Assembly: GCA_028864975.1 (NCBI GenBank)
Contig: JAGWLG010000031.1
Coordinates: 1 to 42,304, forward strand
Direction: 5' to 3'
Origin: Thermoplasmata archaeon
Lineage (GTDB): Archaea > Thermoplasmatota > Thermoplasmata > Lutacidiplasmatales > UBA184
Length of the DNA: 42,304 nucleotides
Position 1 is the stretch's first letter. Each line of letters starts with the position of its first letter. The notes beneath the pieces were generated by a model. That model was given only the letters and a program-made list of their open reading frames with translations. It did no database searches and had not been told where the DNA came from. Shown one piece after another: positions 31,194 through 42,304 of the stretch. Made by a program: the position numbers and the translations under genes.

Positions 31194-32153
31194 CTATCGG
31201 CCCGCCGCGGGGCGGTCCAAGGGACACTCCGCCGAGGTGCCTTGGGGCAGGGAATGGTAGCGAGCGGGTTCGAGCCTAGCTTTGCAGATGACCAGGTGGT
31301 CCGGGAAGATGGTCCGAACCAGGCACATACCATGCCCTCGGCCACGCTCGCACACCATCGTTCCGCCCAGCCCACCGCTCGGCTCGAAGGCCGGTGCCCG
31401 GAGGGTGTAGGTGAACTCGGGGGCCGAGGAGCCGGGAGGTCCCGACCAGGTCAGGACGAGAGTGACCCCCAGCTCGTTCAGCGCCCGGAGCATCGGCCCG
31501 GTCGATCCCCGCGCCCAGGGGTCGAGCCCTTCGACCCGGTCGCCGTTCGCCAGGACCACCACGCGGAACGGAGAGACCTTGCGAAGTCCTCCCACCAGCT
31601 CCTGTAGTACGCTCGGCACCTGGAGCTCTGCGCGAAGATGGGCGAGGCTCTCGCCGTGCGCCCCCTGATGGACGACGCGCTGGATCGCTCCATCCGCGGA
31701 GCCTTTGTCTTCGGGGGCAGCCGTCCGTTTGGGGGCCCTGCCCTCCTCGGGGCCGGAGGATCGATCGACCCCGACCTCTGTAGGGGCGGTCTTACGCGTC
31801 TCCACCGCGAGCGGGACCCAGAGATACTCGACGTCCATCCAGCGGGCAAGACGACGGGCGCTCCGGTTCACCAGCTCCCGGTCGCTGCCCCAGACCAGGA
31901 ACGAGGAGACGAGCGGTTGCTCCGGAGCCGCGAAGGGGCCCCTTTGCGATCTCTCATGAGATCGATGGCCCGAGTGCCGAGGGGGTGGAGATGGTGCGGC
32001 GGAGCCTCCTAACGAAGGGTTTGCCGGAGGGACGCCGGGACGCGAAGGCCCTGCGGGCGAACGCGGAGGGATCGGGAGATCTGGGAGCTGTCGCGCGTTT
32101 GGCTTCGCGGGGCCCGGAAGGTCGTTGGTCGCCCATCCGCGCGCCGTCGCCAT
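31194..32153 (-). CDS. Hypothetical protein with disordered head and folded C-terminal domain
   Basis: 319 residues, ATG with GGAGGA upstream. Residues 1-80 are Pro/Ser/Arg-rich and disordered. From about 82 a folded part begins: SSFLVWGSDRELVNRSARRLARW, VEYLWVPLA, then SPFRVVVLANGDRVEGL and ALNELGVTLVLTWSGPP. The alternating strands and helices recall a degenerate RecA-like or Rossmann fold, but no Walker motif is present. It lies 124 bases downstream of the large DUF835 protein on the same strand, so they may act together in a membrane signalling path. Not recognised. Confidence 0.6.
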   Translation of the reverse strand: MATARGWATNDLPGPAKPNARQLPDLPIPPRSPAGPSRPGVPPANPSLGGSAAPSPPPRHSGHRSHERSQRGPFAAPEQPLVSSFLVWGSDRELVNRSARRLARWMDVEYLWVPLAVETRKTAPTEVGVDRSSGPEEGRAPKRTAAPEDKGSADGAIQRVVHQGAHGESLAHLRAELQVPSVLQELVGGLRKVSPFRVVVLANGDRVEGLDPWARGSTGPMLRALNELGVTLVLTWSGPPGSSAPEFTYTLRAPAFEPSGGLGGTMVCERGRGHGMCLVRTIFPDHLVICKARLEPARYHSLPQGTSAECPLDRPAAGR

Positions 32154-32277
32154 CGGGGTCTCCTCCAGGGTCCTTCGGCAAATCCAGGACGGTGGACGCG
32201 ACCATCAAGGTTTGGTGGGGCCAGGACCTCGACCTCCGGTCGGGACCGAGCGAGACCTGGGCGTCTTCTCGAGGACC

Positions 32278-35200
32278 TCAGTTCTCCTCGTCGACGCTGA
32301 TCTTCGAGGAGGATAGAAGGCGGACGATCTTGGCCCCTTCCTCGAGCTGACGCCGCTCGTTGACCTGGACGTTGTCGGGATTGAGATGGACGAGCACGGC
32401 CCCCCGCGTCTCCTCCCCGACCTCCCTCGCGACCTCGATCAGCCGAACCGCGCTGCGAAGACCCGCACTATCGATGATCCGTTCGATCCCCCGGAGGACC
32501 ACGGCACGGCCGGAGCCCTTCGAGAAGTGGCGCTCGATGAGGTCCCCCATCCGGTCCACATCCCCGGGAGCGAGGTTCTCCTCCCCCTCCGTTCGCGAGA
32601 TGCGCCAGAGCGTCGCCCCCACCAGCCCGTAGGTGGCCGCGATGGACCCCGGGGCCTCCAGCGAGAAGACCAGGAGCTTCGTGCGGTCCAGCCCGCTCCC
32701 TGCGACCATCTCCCAGAACGACGCGGGGTCCTTCGCCTCCACGACGGTCAGCGGGACCATGGGCCATGCGGGGCCCTTCGGCTTGACGCTGAGCTTGGGC
32801 GTGGACGCGGGGGCGGCCGAGGCCGCGGTCGGAGCGGCCTTCACCGAGGAGGGGGCCCGAGCCGCAGGGGGCGACACCGAGGGCTTGGGGGGAGGTGAGA
32901 CCGCGGGCAGGGGGGTGGCGGAAGTTCGCACCGGCGCCGGCGAGCGCTCCGCCGGGGGCTCCTCGACCCAGGTCTCCTCGCGTCCGGGCTCCTCGGTCCC
33001 TTCGTCATAGGGCGCAGGCTCGGTCGTGGCGGCGGCCGCGGGAGCCGCTCCGGCTGCGGCGGAGGGACCCGATGTAGGGAGGGTCTCCGACGCTGCGATC
33101 GTGGGTGAGGGAGAGAGGGAGGGGGAAGGGGACGGCCCCGCGTTCGCCGCCGAAGCCCCAACGGGTTCCGGAGCGGATGCGACGGTCGACGGGGAAGGGG
33201 CTACGCCCTCACCGCCGAGCGATGTGGCTGGCTTGGAATCGGGGGTCCGTGGGAGTGCGGCCCGGGCGGACCGGCGTCTGCGAAGGTAGAGGATCCCCAG
33301 GAGCGCGACCACGATGATCAACACGAGCAGAAGCAGGAGCCCCAGGGCTCCCAGGCCTTTCGAGGTGGGACCGGCGGACGTGGGGGCGTTGACGACGACC
33401 TGAACGGGCGTGCTCGTCGCCGTTCGCGAGGCCGAATCGGTCACGACGACCACGAAGTGGTACGTTCCGGAATGGACCAACGTCACCACGCACTGGAACG
33501 AGGTCGTGGCGCAGCCTCCCACCGTGACGAAACTGCCGGTCCCCGTACCGTTCACTTGGAAGAGGTAGGAGTAGGGCGCGCTGCCTCCCGTGGCCGAGGC
33601 GGTCAAGGAGACCGAGTCCCCCGCCTTTATCGAGCTGGAGCCCGGGGTGAGGGCGGCGACCAAGGGGGTCCCTTGACCTGGCGCGTAGGCGACCGTCACG
33701 GAGACCGGGGAGGACCGCGCAACGGCTCCCGCACCGTCGGTGACCCACGCGACATACTGGTAGACCCCGCCGTTCTGGACCACGAGAGAGAACGAAGAGG
33801 CGGACCGGGGGGTCGAGGTCAGGTTGACGTAGCCTCCACCGCCTCCCGAGGCGTTCACGGCCCAGGCATACTCGTAGGCGGGGCTGCCGCCCGAGGCGCT
33901 GGCGTTGAGCCAGAGCATCTGGACGGTGGTGACGTGGGTCGAGCTCACGCTCAGCGTGGCCAACAGCGGCGGCGCACGGTCGCTCCACACCACGTTCACG
34001 GTGGCCCGTGCCGAAGCGAACTCGGCGGGAGCGCTCGAGTCCGTGACGTTGACGGTCAGGAAGTAGCTGCCACCGTGCGAGGGCGCCCACAGGGTGATAG
34101 AGGCGGTCGAGCCCTTGACGAACCCGGTCCCGTTCAAGCTCCAATTGAACAGGAACGGAGCGGTCCCGTTCCCCACCGTCGCCGTCGCGGTCTCGGACGT
34201 GCCATTTTGGAGGGGCCCCGATGGTAGAGCGACCGAGACCGTGAGGGGAGAGGAGGAGGTCGCGTTCGGCAGGACGAAGATCGCTCCGGGCACCGTCGCG
34301 TTGACCTGCTCTTCGTCCGTCGCGGTGACGTTGAGGTGGATCGTCCCTGCGCCGTGAGGGTAGAACCACTCCACCACGCAGTCGCATGCGGGAGGGCTGT
34401 TGTTCACGGACCAGGCCAGGGAGTATCCGAGGTTCTGGGGGCTGGGGCTCACCGTCGCGTTGCCGCCCCAGGGGCCTGCCGTGACGCTGACCGCGGTCCC
34501 AGGGTGGACATCGTTCGCGCTGTAGGAGAGCGAGAGGCCCAACGGTCGGTCGATCTCGATCGTGGCCCGGTCCGTCGCGCGGGAGGTCCCGCTCTGGTCC
34601 GTGACGTTCAGGATGGCGGTGTAGTTGCCCGCGCTCGAGTACGCGTGGATCGGGTTCTCGGTCGCGGCCGAGGTCCCGTCGCCGAAGTCCCAGTGCCACA
34701 CGTACGCTGGCGTGCCGTTCTCGGCGGTGCCATTGAACGGGACGTTCCGTCCGATGTCGGTCCGAACGATGAGCGCCGTGGCGGAGGCCGCGAGGGGGCC
34801 CGTCGCGTTGACGTAGGTGTGCGCGGCCACCGACTGCGAGGAGGCGTTCACCCACCCCCAGGGGACATAGTTGCCCGGGGCAGCGTAGGTGTGAGGGAAG
34901 GCCAGGGAGGCGTTCATGAACACCGTCGAGAGCGTGCACGGGCTCCCGTCGCCGAAGCAGACCTGCCCCGAAGGTTGCGAGGGGGGAGTCCCCGAGAAGC
35001 TCAGGTAGAGGTTCACCGAGAGCGGAGCGGACCCGGAGGAGGGGGACGCGGAGAGGTAGGCGGAGTACGAGATGGGCTGGACGAAGAGGGTCGTGTTGAT
35101 GCCGCCCAGGGCCCCGTTCTGGTCGCGCACGTAGAGCGTGATGGTGTAGGACCCTGAGGCGCCTGGCGTCCAGCTCGTGTTCTCGGTCGAGCCGATAGGG

Positions 35201-36567
35201 TTCCCATTCTCGTACCAGGTCCACGAAGTGTAGGGCGGGACCCCCCCGGTCGCGTTGCCGTAGAGGTGCTCGAGCACCCCGGGGCTTCCCGGGTTGGGGC
35301 GGAAGTTCACGGCCGGGACGATCTTGGGGGGGGGCGAGAGCGTCCAGGTGTCGCCGAGCGGACAGCCCGCCGCGCTGCATCCCCCGTACAGCAGCAGGTA
35401 GCCGTCGCTGGCATCGAAGCTCAGGGCCGTCCCGCCACGGGCGGAAGGCGAGCTCGGGTCGAAGAGCCGGAGCCAGGAGCCGCCCTTGTAGAGCCACGTG
35501 TCGTGCACGTAGGTCGTGCAGCCGCTACCGCTTGCCGCCGTGCACCCACCGAAGAGCACGTCGCCCCCCGCTGGGGTGTCCCAGGCGAGGCCTTCGTCGA
35601 ACCGCGGAGCGGTCGGGGGTCCGGGGTGGGACTTCCACTGGTACGTGGAGGCGTAGAACGTCCAGCTCCCGTTCTGCAGCGAGCAGGAGCTGGCGACGCA
35701 GCTGATGCCGTCGACCAGCAGAAGGTCGCTGCCGCTGGAGTTGTTGGTGAAGCCTGACCTCCAGAGGGCGGGCGGAGGAGCGCCGGTCACCGAGGAGGTG
35801 ACGTTCTGCCACTGGCCGCTCGTGAACACCCAGGTGTCGGAATCCGAAGTGATGCACGAGCCGGTCCACAGGTGGTCGCATCCTCCGTAGAGCACGACAT
35901 CCCCCGAGGAGGTGTCGAAAGCGGCCGACGCGAAGTACCTCGGAGAGGGGGATGGGACCTGGGCCGCGCTCAAGTTCTCCCAGGTCTGGTTCCCCGGCCA
36001 GTAGACGTACGTCGAGGCGGACAGGGCGGCGGGGGAGCGGGAAGCGTTGAGGCCCCCGAAGAGGAGGAACCCTCCCAGCGAGGGGTCGTCGAGCATCGAC
36101 GCCCCCACCAGGTAGGCGGGGTCGCGCCGCGAGTAGATCTGGGACCAGGTCGAGCTCGTGTAGGCCCAGGTGGGGCCGCTGACCGCGCTGCCATGGCTCC
36201 CGCCTTGAAGGACCACCTTCGCGGGACCGGCGGTGGGGGGCGTCCACGCCGTGCCAGCGTAGGCTCGAGGTCCCGGCGAGCCCGAGACCTGGGAGGTGAT
36301 GTTGGTCCAGACCCAAGGACAGGGGCAGCTCCCCCACCCGCCGCCCCCCGCGCCGCTGACGGTCGGGAGCTGCTTGGAGGTCATGGCGGGAGCCATGAGC
36401 GAAGGCGAAAGCGAAGGGCCTGGAGCCGAAGGTCGAGCGCTGCCTGAGATAGGATGCGACGGGGGGAGAGGAAGGAGAAGGAAGATGAGCGCGCCGGCCA
36501 GGAGCACCCAGCGGAGGGCGGTCCGAACGCCGCCACGTCGCGTCGGGTCGGCCTGACCCTCACCCAT
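32278..36567 (-). CDS. Secreted/membrane Kelch-PKD protein with cytoplasmic DUF835 domain
   Basis: 1429 residues, ATG start. A signal anchor (LRWVLLAGALIFLLLPLP) is at 18-35. Residues 70-420 form a Kelch-type propeller with repeated D..L.FGG or LYGG (LLFGGLN, VVLYGGCDH, VLFGGCTA, LLLYGGCSA). Residues 430-1060 are about seven PKD/Ig-like units (HWDFGDGTSA, TYAAPGNY, PYEYAWAVN patterns). One membrane helix (LGLLLLLVLIIVVALLGILYL, about 1072) is followed by RRRR, a disordered link and a DUF835 domain (1266-1429, WPMVPLTVVEAKDPASFWEM to the end). This is an outside binding array joined to an inside signalling-type domain. Ligand unknown. Short leader from a TATA near 36596. Confidence 0.85.
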   Translation of the reverse strand: MGEGQADPTRRGGVRTALRWVLLAGALIFLLLPLPPSHPISGSARPSAPGPSLSPSLMAPAMTSKQLPTVSGAGGGGWGSCPCPWVWTNITSQVSGSPGPRAYAGTAWTPPTAGPAKVVLQGGSHGSAVSGPTWAYTSSTWSQIYSRRDPAYLVGASMLDDPSLGGFLLFGGLNASRSPAALSASTYVYWPGNQTWENLSAAQVPSPSPRYFASAAFDTSSGDVVLYGGCDHLWTGSCITSDSDTWVFTSGQWQNVTSSVTGAPPPALWRSGFTNNSSGSDLLLVDGISCVASSCSLQNGSWTFYASTYQWKSHPGPPTAPRFDEGLAWDTPAGGDVLFGGCTAASGSGCTTYVHDTWLYKGGSWLRLFDPSSPSARGGTALSFDASDGYLLLYGGCSAAGCPLGDTWTLSPPPKIVPAVNFRPNPGSPGVLEHLYGNATGGVPPYTSWTWYENGNPIGSTENTSWTPGASGSYTITLYVRDQNGALGGINTTLFVQPISYSAYLSASPSSGSAPLSVNLYLSFSGTPPSQPSGQVCFGDGSPCTLSTVFMNASLAFPHTYAAPGNYVPWGWVNASSQSVAAHTYVNATGPLAASATALIVRTDIGRNVPFNGTAENGTPAYVWHWDFGDGTSAATENPIHAYSSAGNYTAILNVTDQSGTSRATDRATIEIDRPLGLSLSYSANDVHPGTAVSVTAGPWGGNATVSPSPQNLGYSLAWSVNNSPPACDCVVEWFYPHGAGTIHLNVTATDEEQVNATVPGAIFVLPNATSSSPLTVSVALPSGPLQNGTSETATATVGNGTAPFLFNWSLNGTGFVKGSTASITLWAPSHGGSYFLTVNVTDSSAPAEFASARATVNVVWSDRAPPLLATLSVSSTHVTTVQMLWLNASASGGSPAYEYAWAVNASGGGGGYVNLTSTPRSASSFSLVVQNGGVYQYVAWVTDGAGAVARSSPVSVTVAYAPGQGTPLVAALTPGSSSIKAGDSVSLTASATGGSAPYSYLFQVNGTGTGSFVTVGGCATTSFQCVVTLVHSGTYHFVVVVTDSASRTATSTPVQVVVNAPTSAGPTSKGLGALGLLLLLVLIIVVALLGILYLRRRRSARAALPRTPDSKPATSLGGEGVAPSPSTVASAPEPVGASAANAGPSPSPSLSPSPTIAASETLPTSGPSAAAGAAPAAAATTEPAPYDEGTEEPGREETWVEEPPAERSPAPVRTSATPLPAVSPPPKPSVSPPAARAPSSVKAAPTAASAAPASTPKLSVKPKGPAWPMVPLTVVEAKDPASFWEMVAGSGLDRTKLLVFSLEAPGSIAATYGLVGATLWRISRTEGEENLAPGDVDRMGDLIERHFSKGSGRAVVLRGIERIIDSAGLRSAVRLIEVAREVGEETRGAVLVHLNPDNVQVNERRQLEEGAKIVRLLSSSKISVDEEN

Positions 36568-36619
36568 GCGGGACTATCACGCTGTTGAGGGCTAAAAATG
36601 CCTTCGGAGAGGCCCAGCG

Positions 36620-37096
36620 TCAGCGTCTGGGACGGAGCGGGCGCAGCCGTTGGACCATCGCCACGACGGCGCGGACCGCGCCCCCTGCGCGGTCGACGCG
36701 CGCGAGCGCCTGCTTCCGGGTCTCGCCCGGCCCGGTGATGCCGAGGCCGACGGGCTTCGAGCGAGCGAGCGAGAGCTCCTGGAGCGTCTTCGTGGTCGCG
36801 TACATGATCACCTGGTCGTGGTCGGTCTCGCCCTGGAGCACCGCGCCCAGGGCGACCGCGGCATCCACGTCCTTTCGCGCGAGGAGGCGCTGGACGGCGA
36901 GGGGGATGTCGTAGGTCCCGGGGACCCGGACCGTGGCGACGACGTGCGAACCCAGCTGTCGGGCCTGTCGCCGTGCATCCTCCACCATCCGTTCGAGGAT
37001 CTCCGGATGGTACTCGCTCGCCACAATGGCGAGACGCACGCCGCGACCGTCGAGAGCTTGGGCGGGGGCCGGCCGGTGCGTCCGTGACGGTGGCAA
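36620..37096 (-). CDS. ribH: 6,7-dimethyl-8-ribityllumazine synthase
   Basis: 158 residues from TTG 37096, supported by GGAGGAGGG six to seven bases upstream; GTG 37039 is the alternative. It condenses the ribityl pyrimidine with dihydroxybutanone phosphate to lumazine. Signature stretches: LAIVASEYHPEILERM at the start, VRVPGTYDIPLAVQRL, VALGAVLQGETDHDQVI and PVGLGITGPGETRKQALAR (the phosphate-binding and catalytic His region). Length fits. Last gene of the ribB-ribL-ribC-ribH operon, 43 bases after ribC. Confidence 0.95.
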   Translation of the reverse strand: MPPSRTHRPAPAQALDGRGVRLAIVASEYHPEILERMVEDARRQARQLGSHVVATVRVPGTYDIPLAVQRLLARKDVDAAVALGAVLQGETDHDQVIMYATTKTLQELSLARSKPVGLGITGPGETRKQALARVDRAGGAVRAVVAMVQRLRPLRPRR

Positions 37097-37139
37097 GCGC
37101 GACCCTCCTCCCCTGTGCTTCGCCTGCGCGACCCCCAGG

Positions 37140-38808
<1,669 letters not shown>

Positions 38809-38828
38809 GCCGGTACGAGCTTTTCGAA

Positions 38829-38836
38829 GTATATAA
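38829..38836 (-). promoter_or_regulatory. TATA box of the riboflavin operon
   Basis: TTATATAC on the minus strand, centred about 25 bases before the GTG of ribB. It is the clearest TATA box in the window. No riboswitch-like structure fits in the remaining space, since the transcript would have no leader. Confidence 0.8.
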
Positions 38837-38852
38837 TGAGCGGGTAGTTACC

Positions 38853-38874
38853 AAAAATGTGGTAGAAAGAAAGG
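38853..38874 (-). terminator. T-rich terminator candidate after 16S rRNA
   Basis: The minus strand reads CCTTTCTTTCTACC and then ACATTTTT, 85-105 bases after the 16S 3' end. Archaeal termination commonly uses such U-runs. It separates the rRNA unit from the riboflavin promoter. Two short hairpins (CGTTC/GAACG and AACG..CTC/GAG..CGTT) lie in the trailer. Confidence 0.55.
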
Positions 38875-38957
38875 ATGACCCGGAAGGGACGGGGAAGGCG
38901 CCAAGACGCGGCTAGCGGTCGTTCCGTCTGAAACGAACGCCTCTGTACGAGACGTTG

Positions 38958-40427
<1,470 letters not shown>

Positions 40428-40705
40428 GTATTTGAGTTTCTTCCGACCACGATCGGTCGGAAGGGTTTGTACAGCTTTCGGACTGACTGCTAACCACATC
40501 GAGACCTTTCGGTCTCGGTCGCGTCTTTTCGCCTTCCCCTGTCGGTCCCGAGAGGGCACCCCGCATCCCTGCGGGGGGTTTCTCGGGGCTCCACGCCCCT
40601 TCCGGGCCATCTGTGGCGCCTCATGGATTCGCCGGTTCACGCATCCCCGGCGTAACGTACGGGCGCCCCGGACGAGCTGGACCCGAAGGTCCCTCGTTCG
40701 GCGAA
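40428..40705 (-). other. 5' leader of the 16S transcript with several hairpins
   Basis: Between the predicted start of transcription and the 16S 5' end are three clear stems: CTTCCGACC/GGTCGGAAG (40440-40463), GAGACC-TTTC-GGTCTC (40501-40516) and CCCGC/GCGGG near 40560-40576. The stem next to the 16S end probably takes part in processing. A full leader-trailer pairing was not found by eye. Confidence 0.6.
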
Positions 40706-40723
40706 GCAAATCAGAACGGGCTT

Positions 40724-40734
40724 CGTATTTAAGG
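40724..40734 (-). promoter_or_regulatory. 16S rRNA promoter (TATA) overlapping a stop codon
   Basis: CCTTAAATACG on the minus strand. The stop codon TAA of the upstream secreted protein (40729-40731) lies inside this box. Predicted transcription start near 40703 and leader of about 275 bases. Confidence 0.7.
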
Positions 40735-42304
40735 GTGCCATGAAGGCCGACGTGCGAGAGGAACATGAGGCCCACGTCGGTCCATCCTCGATCTCTCCTC
40801 GAGGCGGTTCCCACGAACCGAGGAGCGTGGCCGCGGCGGGACACGGTCGAGCCAGAGCCCACCGAGCATGATCGAGACGTACGCCGAGGTGAGCACCAGG
40901 AGGAGCGAGAGCCATGGCGCCCAGGGGGAGAACGGGAGCGTAGGCGCCGGAGGGGACGGAGGGACGTGACCTCCCGACGGATCCGAAGGAGACTGAAGCT
41001 TCCCTCCTCCGGTCGACTGCCCGCCGAGGGCGGTCACCCAGATCGTGAGCGTGTTGCTCACCGCGGTCTTGTTGTCGGTGTCCTCGACGATCAGCTCGGC
41101 GGTAACGTTCCCGGGTGTGGAGAGGGTGGCGCTGATCATGGGAAGGGTCGTCGACGTCATCACCGACCCCAGGGACCAGGTCCATGTGAAAGGCGCCCGC
41201 CCTCCGCTGGCGGAGCCGACCAGGGTCACGTTCTCTCCGGCGGGGAGCTCGGTGCGGTTCGCGAACAGCGCCACCGTGAGAGGCGGCGGCGGAGGGCCTC
41301 CCGACGGCACGGGAAGGATCGAGAATGACCGTACCATGGTGGTTGTCTCGCCCAGAGCGTCGGAGAGCACGGCCCGGATGGTGCAGTTCTCTCCAGGTGC
41401 GGCCGTGTAGTTCCAAAGTCCGAGGGTGTTGGCCATCCAGGTCCCGTTGACGAACCAGTCCACCGCATACGGCCCCCAACCCCCATCGTGCAGGACCGAG
41501 AAGGAGAGAGCGCCACTCCCGAGCAGGGTCGTTCCCGGAGGTACGACAGCCCCGTTCTGGAAGGCGGCCAGGCTCGCGTTCAGGGCGGAGACGGCGTGTA
41601 TCTGGAGGACCGGGATCGAGAAGTTGTGTCCTACGGCGTCCCAGGTCACGAGCGAGACGTTGTACGAGCCCGGGGTGGAGTAGGTGTACCCGACCGGCCC
41701 GACCGAGAGGTTGTTCGAGGAGAGGGAGAGCTTTCCGCCGTCCCCGAATTCGAAGTGGAACTGGAACGGAGCCGTCCCCGCGGAAGCCACGGCCTGAAAC
41801 TGAGGATCGAAGGGCACTTCCCCAACGGTCTCGCTCACGGAGAGGGTGACATTCACCGGGTCGACCCCGAGCACGGTCACGAACGCCGGAGGGAAGGACT
41901 GGGCGGGGGAGAGCTGCGACCCGGCATACGTGACATACTCCATGCTGGTGTACGAGGCGGGTCCGCTCCCCGGGATCGGCTTGCAGGCGTTCGACCAGGG
42001 CCCACCACCCGGACCGGGGGGCAGACACGAGTCCAGCGGGACCTGGAGCTTGAGCAGAGTGTTCGGGTAGTTCGGCTGGGCAATCACGTCAAAGCTCACG
42101 GACCAGCTGTCGCCCAGGTACATCGTGTTGTCCGGCCAAGCCCACCCGACCCCCTGGTTGAGCGAGCCCAACGGGCCGAACTGGGGCGTCGCGCTGCAGG
42201 GCCCGGGGAGCGGGGGGCTCGAGGGAAGGCGCGAGCACTTCACCGTGAACCCCTTCGCGGAGTCGACGGCGAAGTAGGGGGCCGGGATGTAGTTGAACGT
42301 GTCC
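40729..42304 (-). CDS. Secreted PKD-domain protein with C-terminal anchor (5' end outside window)
   Basis: The frame is open to the right edge (TFNYIPAPYFAVDSAKG lies upstream of the GTG at 42243), so about 525 residues of a longer gene are seen. The visible part has a Trp-rich strand region (GVGWAWPDNTMYLGDSWS), then two or three PKD/Ig-like units (FQFHFEFGDGGKL, TYSTPGSYNVSLVTWD; later VTLVGSASGGRAPFTWTWS). Many N-x-S/T sites suggest surface glycosylation. Near the end one membrane helix (APWLSLLLVLTSAYVSIMLGG) precedes an arginine-rich inside tail. It is probably a cell-surface protein; the missing N-terminus may hold a von Willebrand A or other binding domain. Its stop lies within the 16S promoter. 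Confidence 0.8.
   Translation of the reverse strand, partial: DTFNYIPAPYFAVDSAKGFTVKCSRLPSSPPLPGPCSATPQFGPLGSLNQGVGWAWPDNTMYLGDSWSVSFDVIAQPNYPNTLLKLQVPLDSCLPPGPGGGPWSNACKPIPGSGPASYTSMEYVTYAGSQLSPAQSFPPAFVTVLGVDPVNVTLSVSETVGEVPFDPQFQAVASAGTAPFQFHFEFGDGGKLSLSSNNLSVGPVGYTYSTPGSYNVSLVTWDAVGHNFSIPVLQIHAVSALNASLAAFQNGAVVPPGTTLLGSGALSFSVLHDGGWGPYAVDWFVNGTWMANTLGLWNYTAAPGENCTIRAVLSDALGETTTMVRSFSILPVPSGGPPPPPLTVALFANRTELPAGENVTLVGSASGGRAPFTWTWSLGSVMTSTTLPMISATLSTPGNVTAELIVEDTDNKTAVSNTLTIWVTALGGQSTGGGKLQSPSDPSGGHVPPSPPAPTLPFSPWAPWLSLLLVLTSAYVSIMLGGLWLDRVPPRPRSSVRGNRLEERSRMDRRGPHVPLARRPSWHP

Noticed and set aside
33209..35497. 762-residue minus-strand frame inside the Kelch-PKD gene
   Set aside because: Same-strand shadow frame caused by high GC; lacks any domain pattern.
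38809..38957. FMN riboswitch before ribB
   Set aside because: The TATA box is 25 bases from the start codon, leaving no leader to hold one.

Overview
The window is archaeal, most likely a high-GC member of Thermoplasmatota. The 16S rRNA gene has archaeal 5' and 3' ends, tRNA-Trp carries a bulge-helix-bulge intron after position 37, and neither tRNA encodes its CCA. The riboflavin genes are the archaeal versions (RibC, RibL). Several genes begin about 25-29 bases from a TATA box, as in leaderless archaeal transcripts. A 16S gene not followed by 23S, and large secreted PKD-domain proteins (one ending in DUF835), are both familiar from Thermoplasmatota. This placement rests on recognition, not on a tree.

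Left third (1 to about 14.6 kb): an accessory island, visibly lower in GC than the rest. It starts inside a NACHT/STAND NTPase with HEAT repeats. Convergent to it is a two-gene operon: a DNA methyltransferase fused to an Mrr-like nuclease, then a TIR-domain protein with a C-terminal zinc finger. Divergent from that operon is a HEPN-type protein, followed by an ASCH protein and an unknown gene pair. Next come four toxin-antitoxin pairs (VapBC, DUF4258/YgiT-AbrB, a RelE pair, a winged-helix/RelE pair) and a nucleotidyltransferase. Three of these have a palindrome at their promoter. A 71-base dispersed repeat lies in two gaps. A 57-residue membrane protein, a small HTH protein and a tandem zinc-ribbon protein close the island.

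Middle (14.7-20.3 kb): a stand-alone Cdc48/VAT N-domain joined to a Trp-rich helical tail, transcribed divergently from a 660-residue disordered protein that has a five-codon upstream ORF; then tRNA-Trp with a 107-base intron; then a padR-methyltransferase operon and a divergent SHOCT membrane protein sharing one 32-bp palindrome.

Core (20.3-38.8 kb), nearly all on the minus strand: a creatininase-family gene heads a tight run with uvrA, uvrC (without the usual C-terminal helix-hairpin-helix domain), a HAD hydrolase, a PPC/DUF296 protein and an SDR-like protein. Then come type IA topoisomerase with zinc fingers and a basic tail, a small membrane protein, tRNA-Phe, an unknown protein, and a 1429-residue Kelch-PKD-transmembrane-DUF835 protein. 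A ribB-ribL-ribC-ribH operon with overlapping genes makes riboflavin and FAD.

Right end (38.8-42.3 kb): an isolated 16S rRNA gene whose promoter overlaps the stop codon of a secreted PKD protein that runs off the window.
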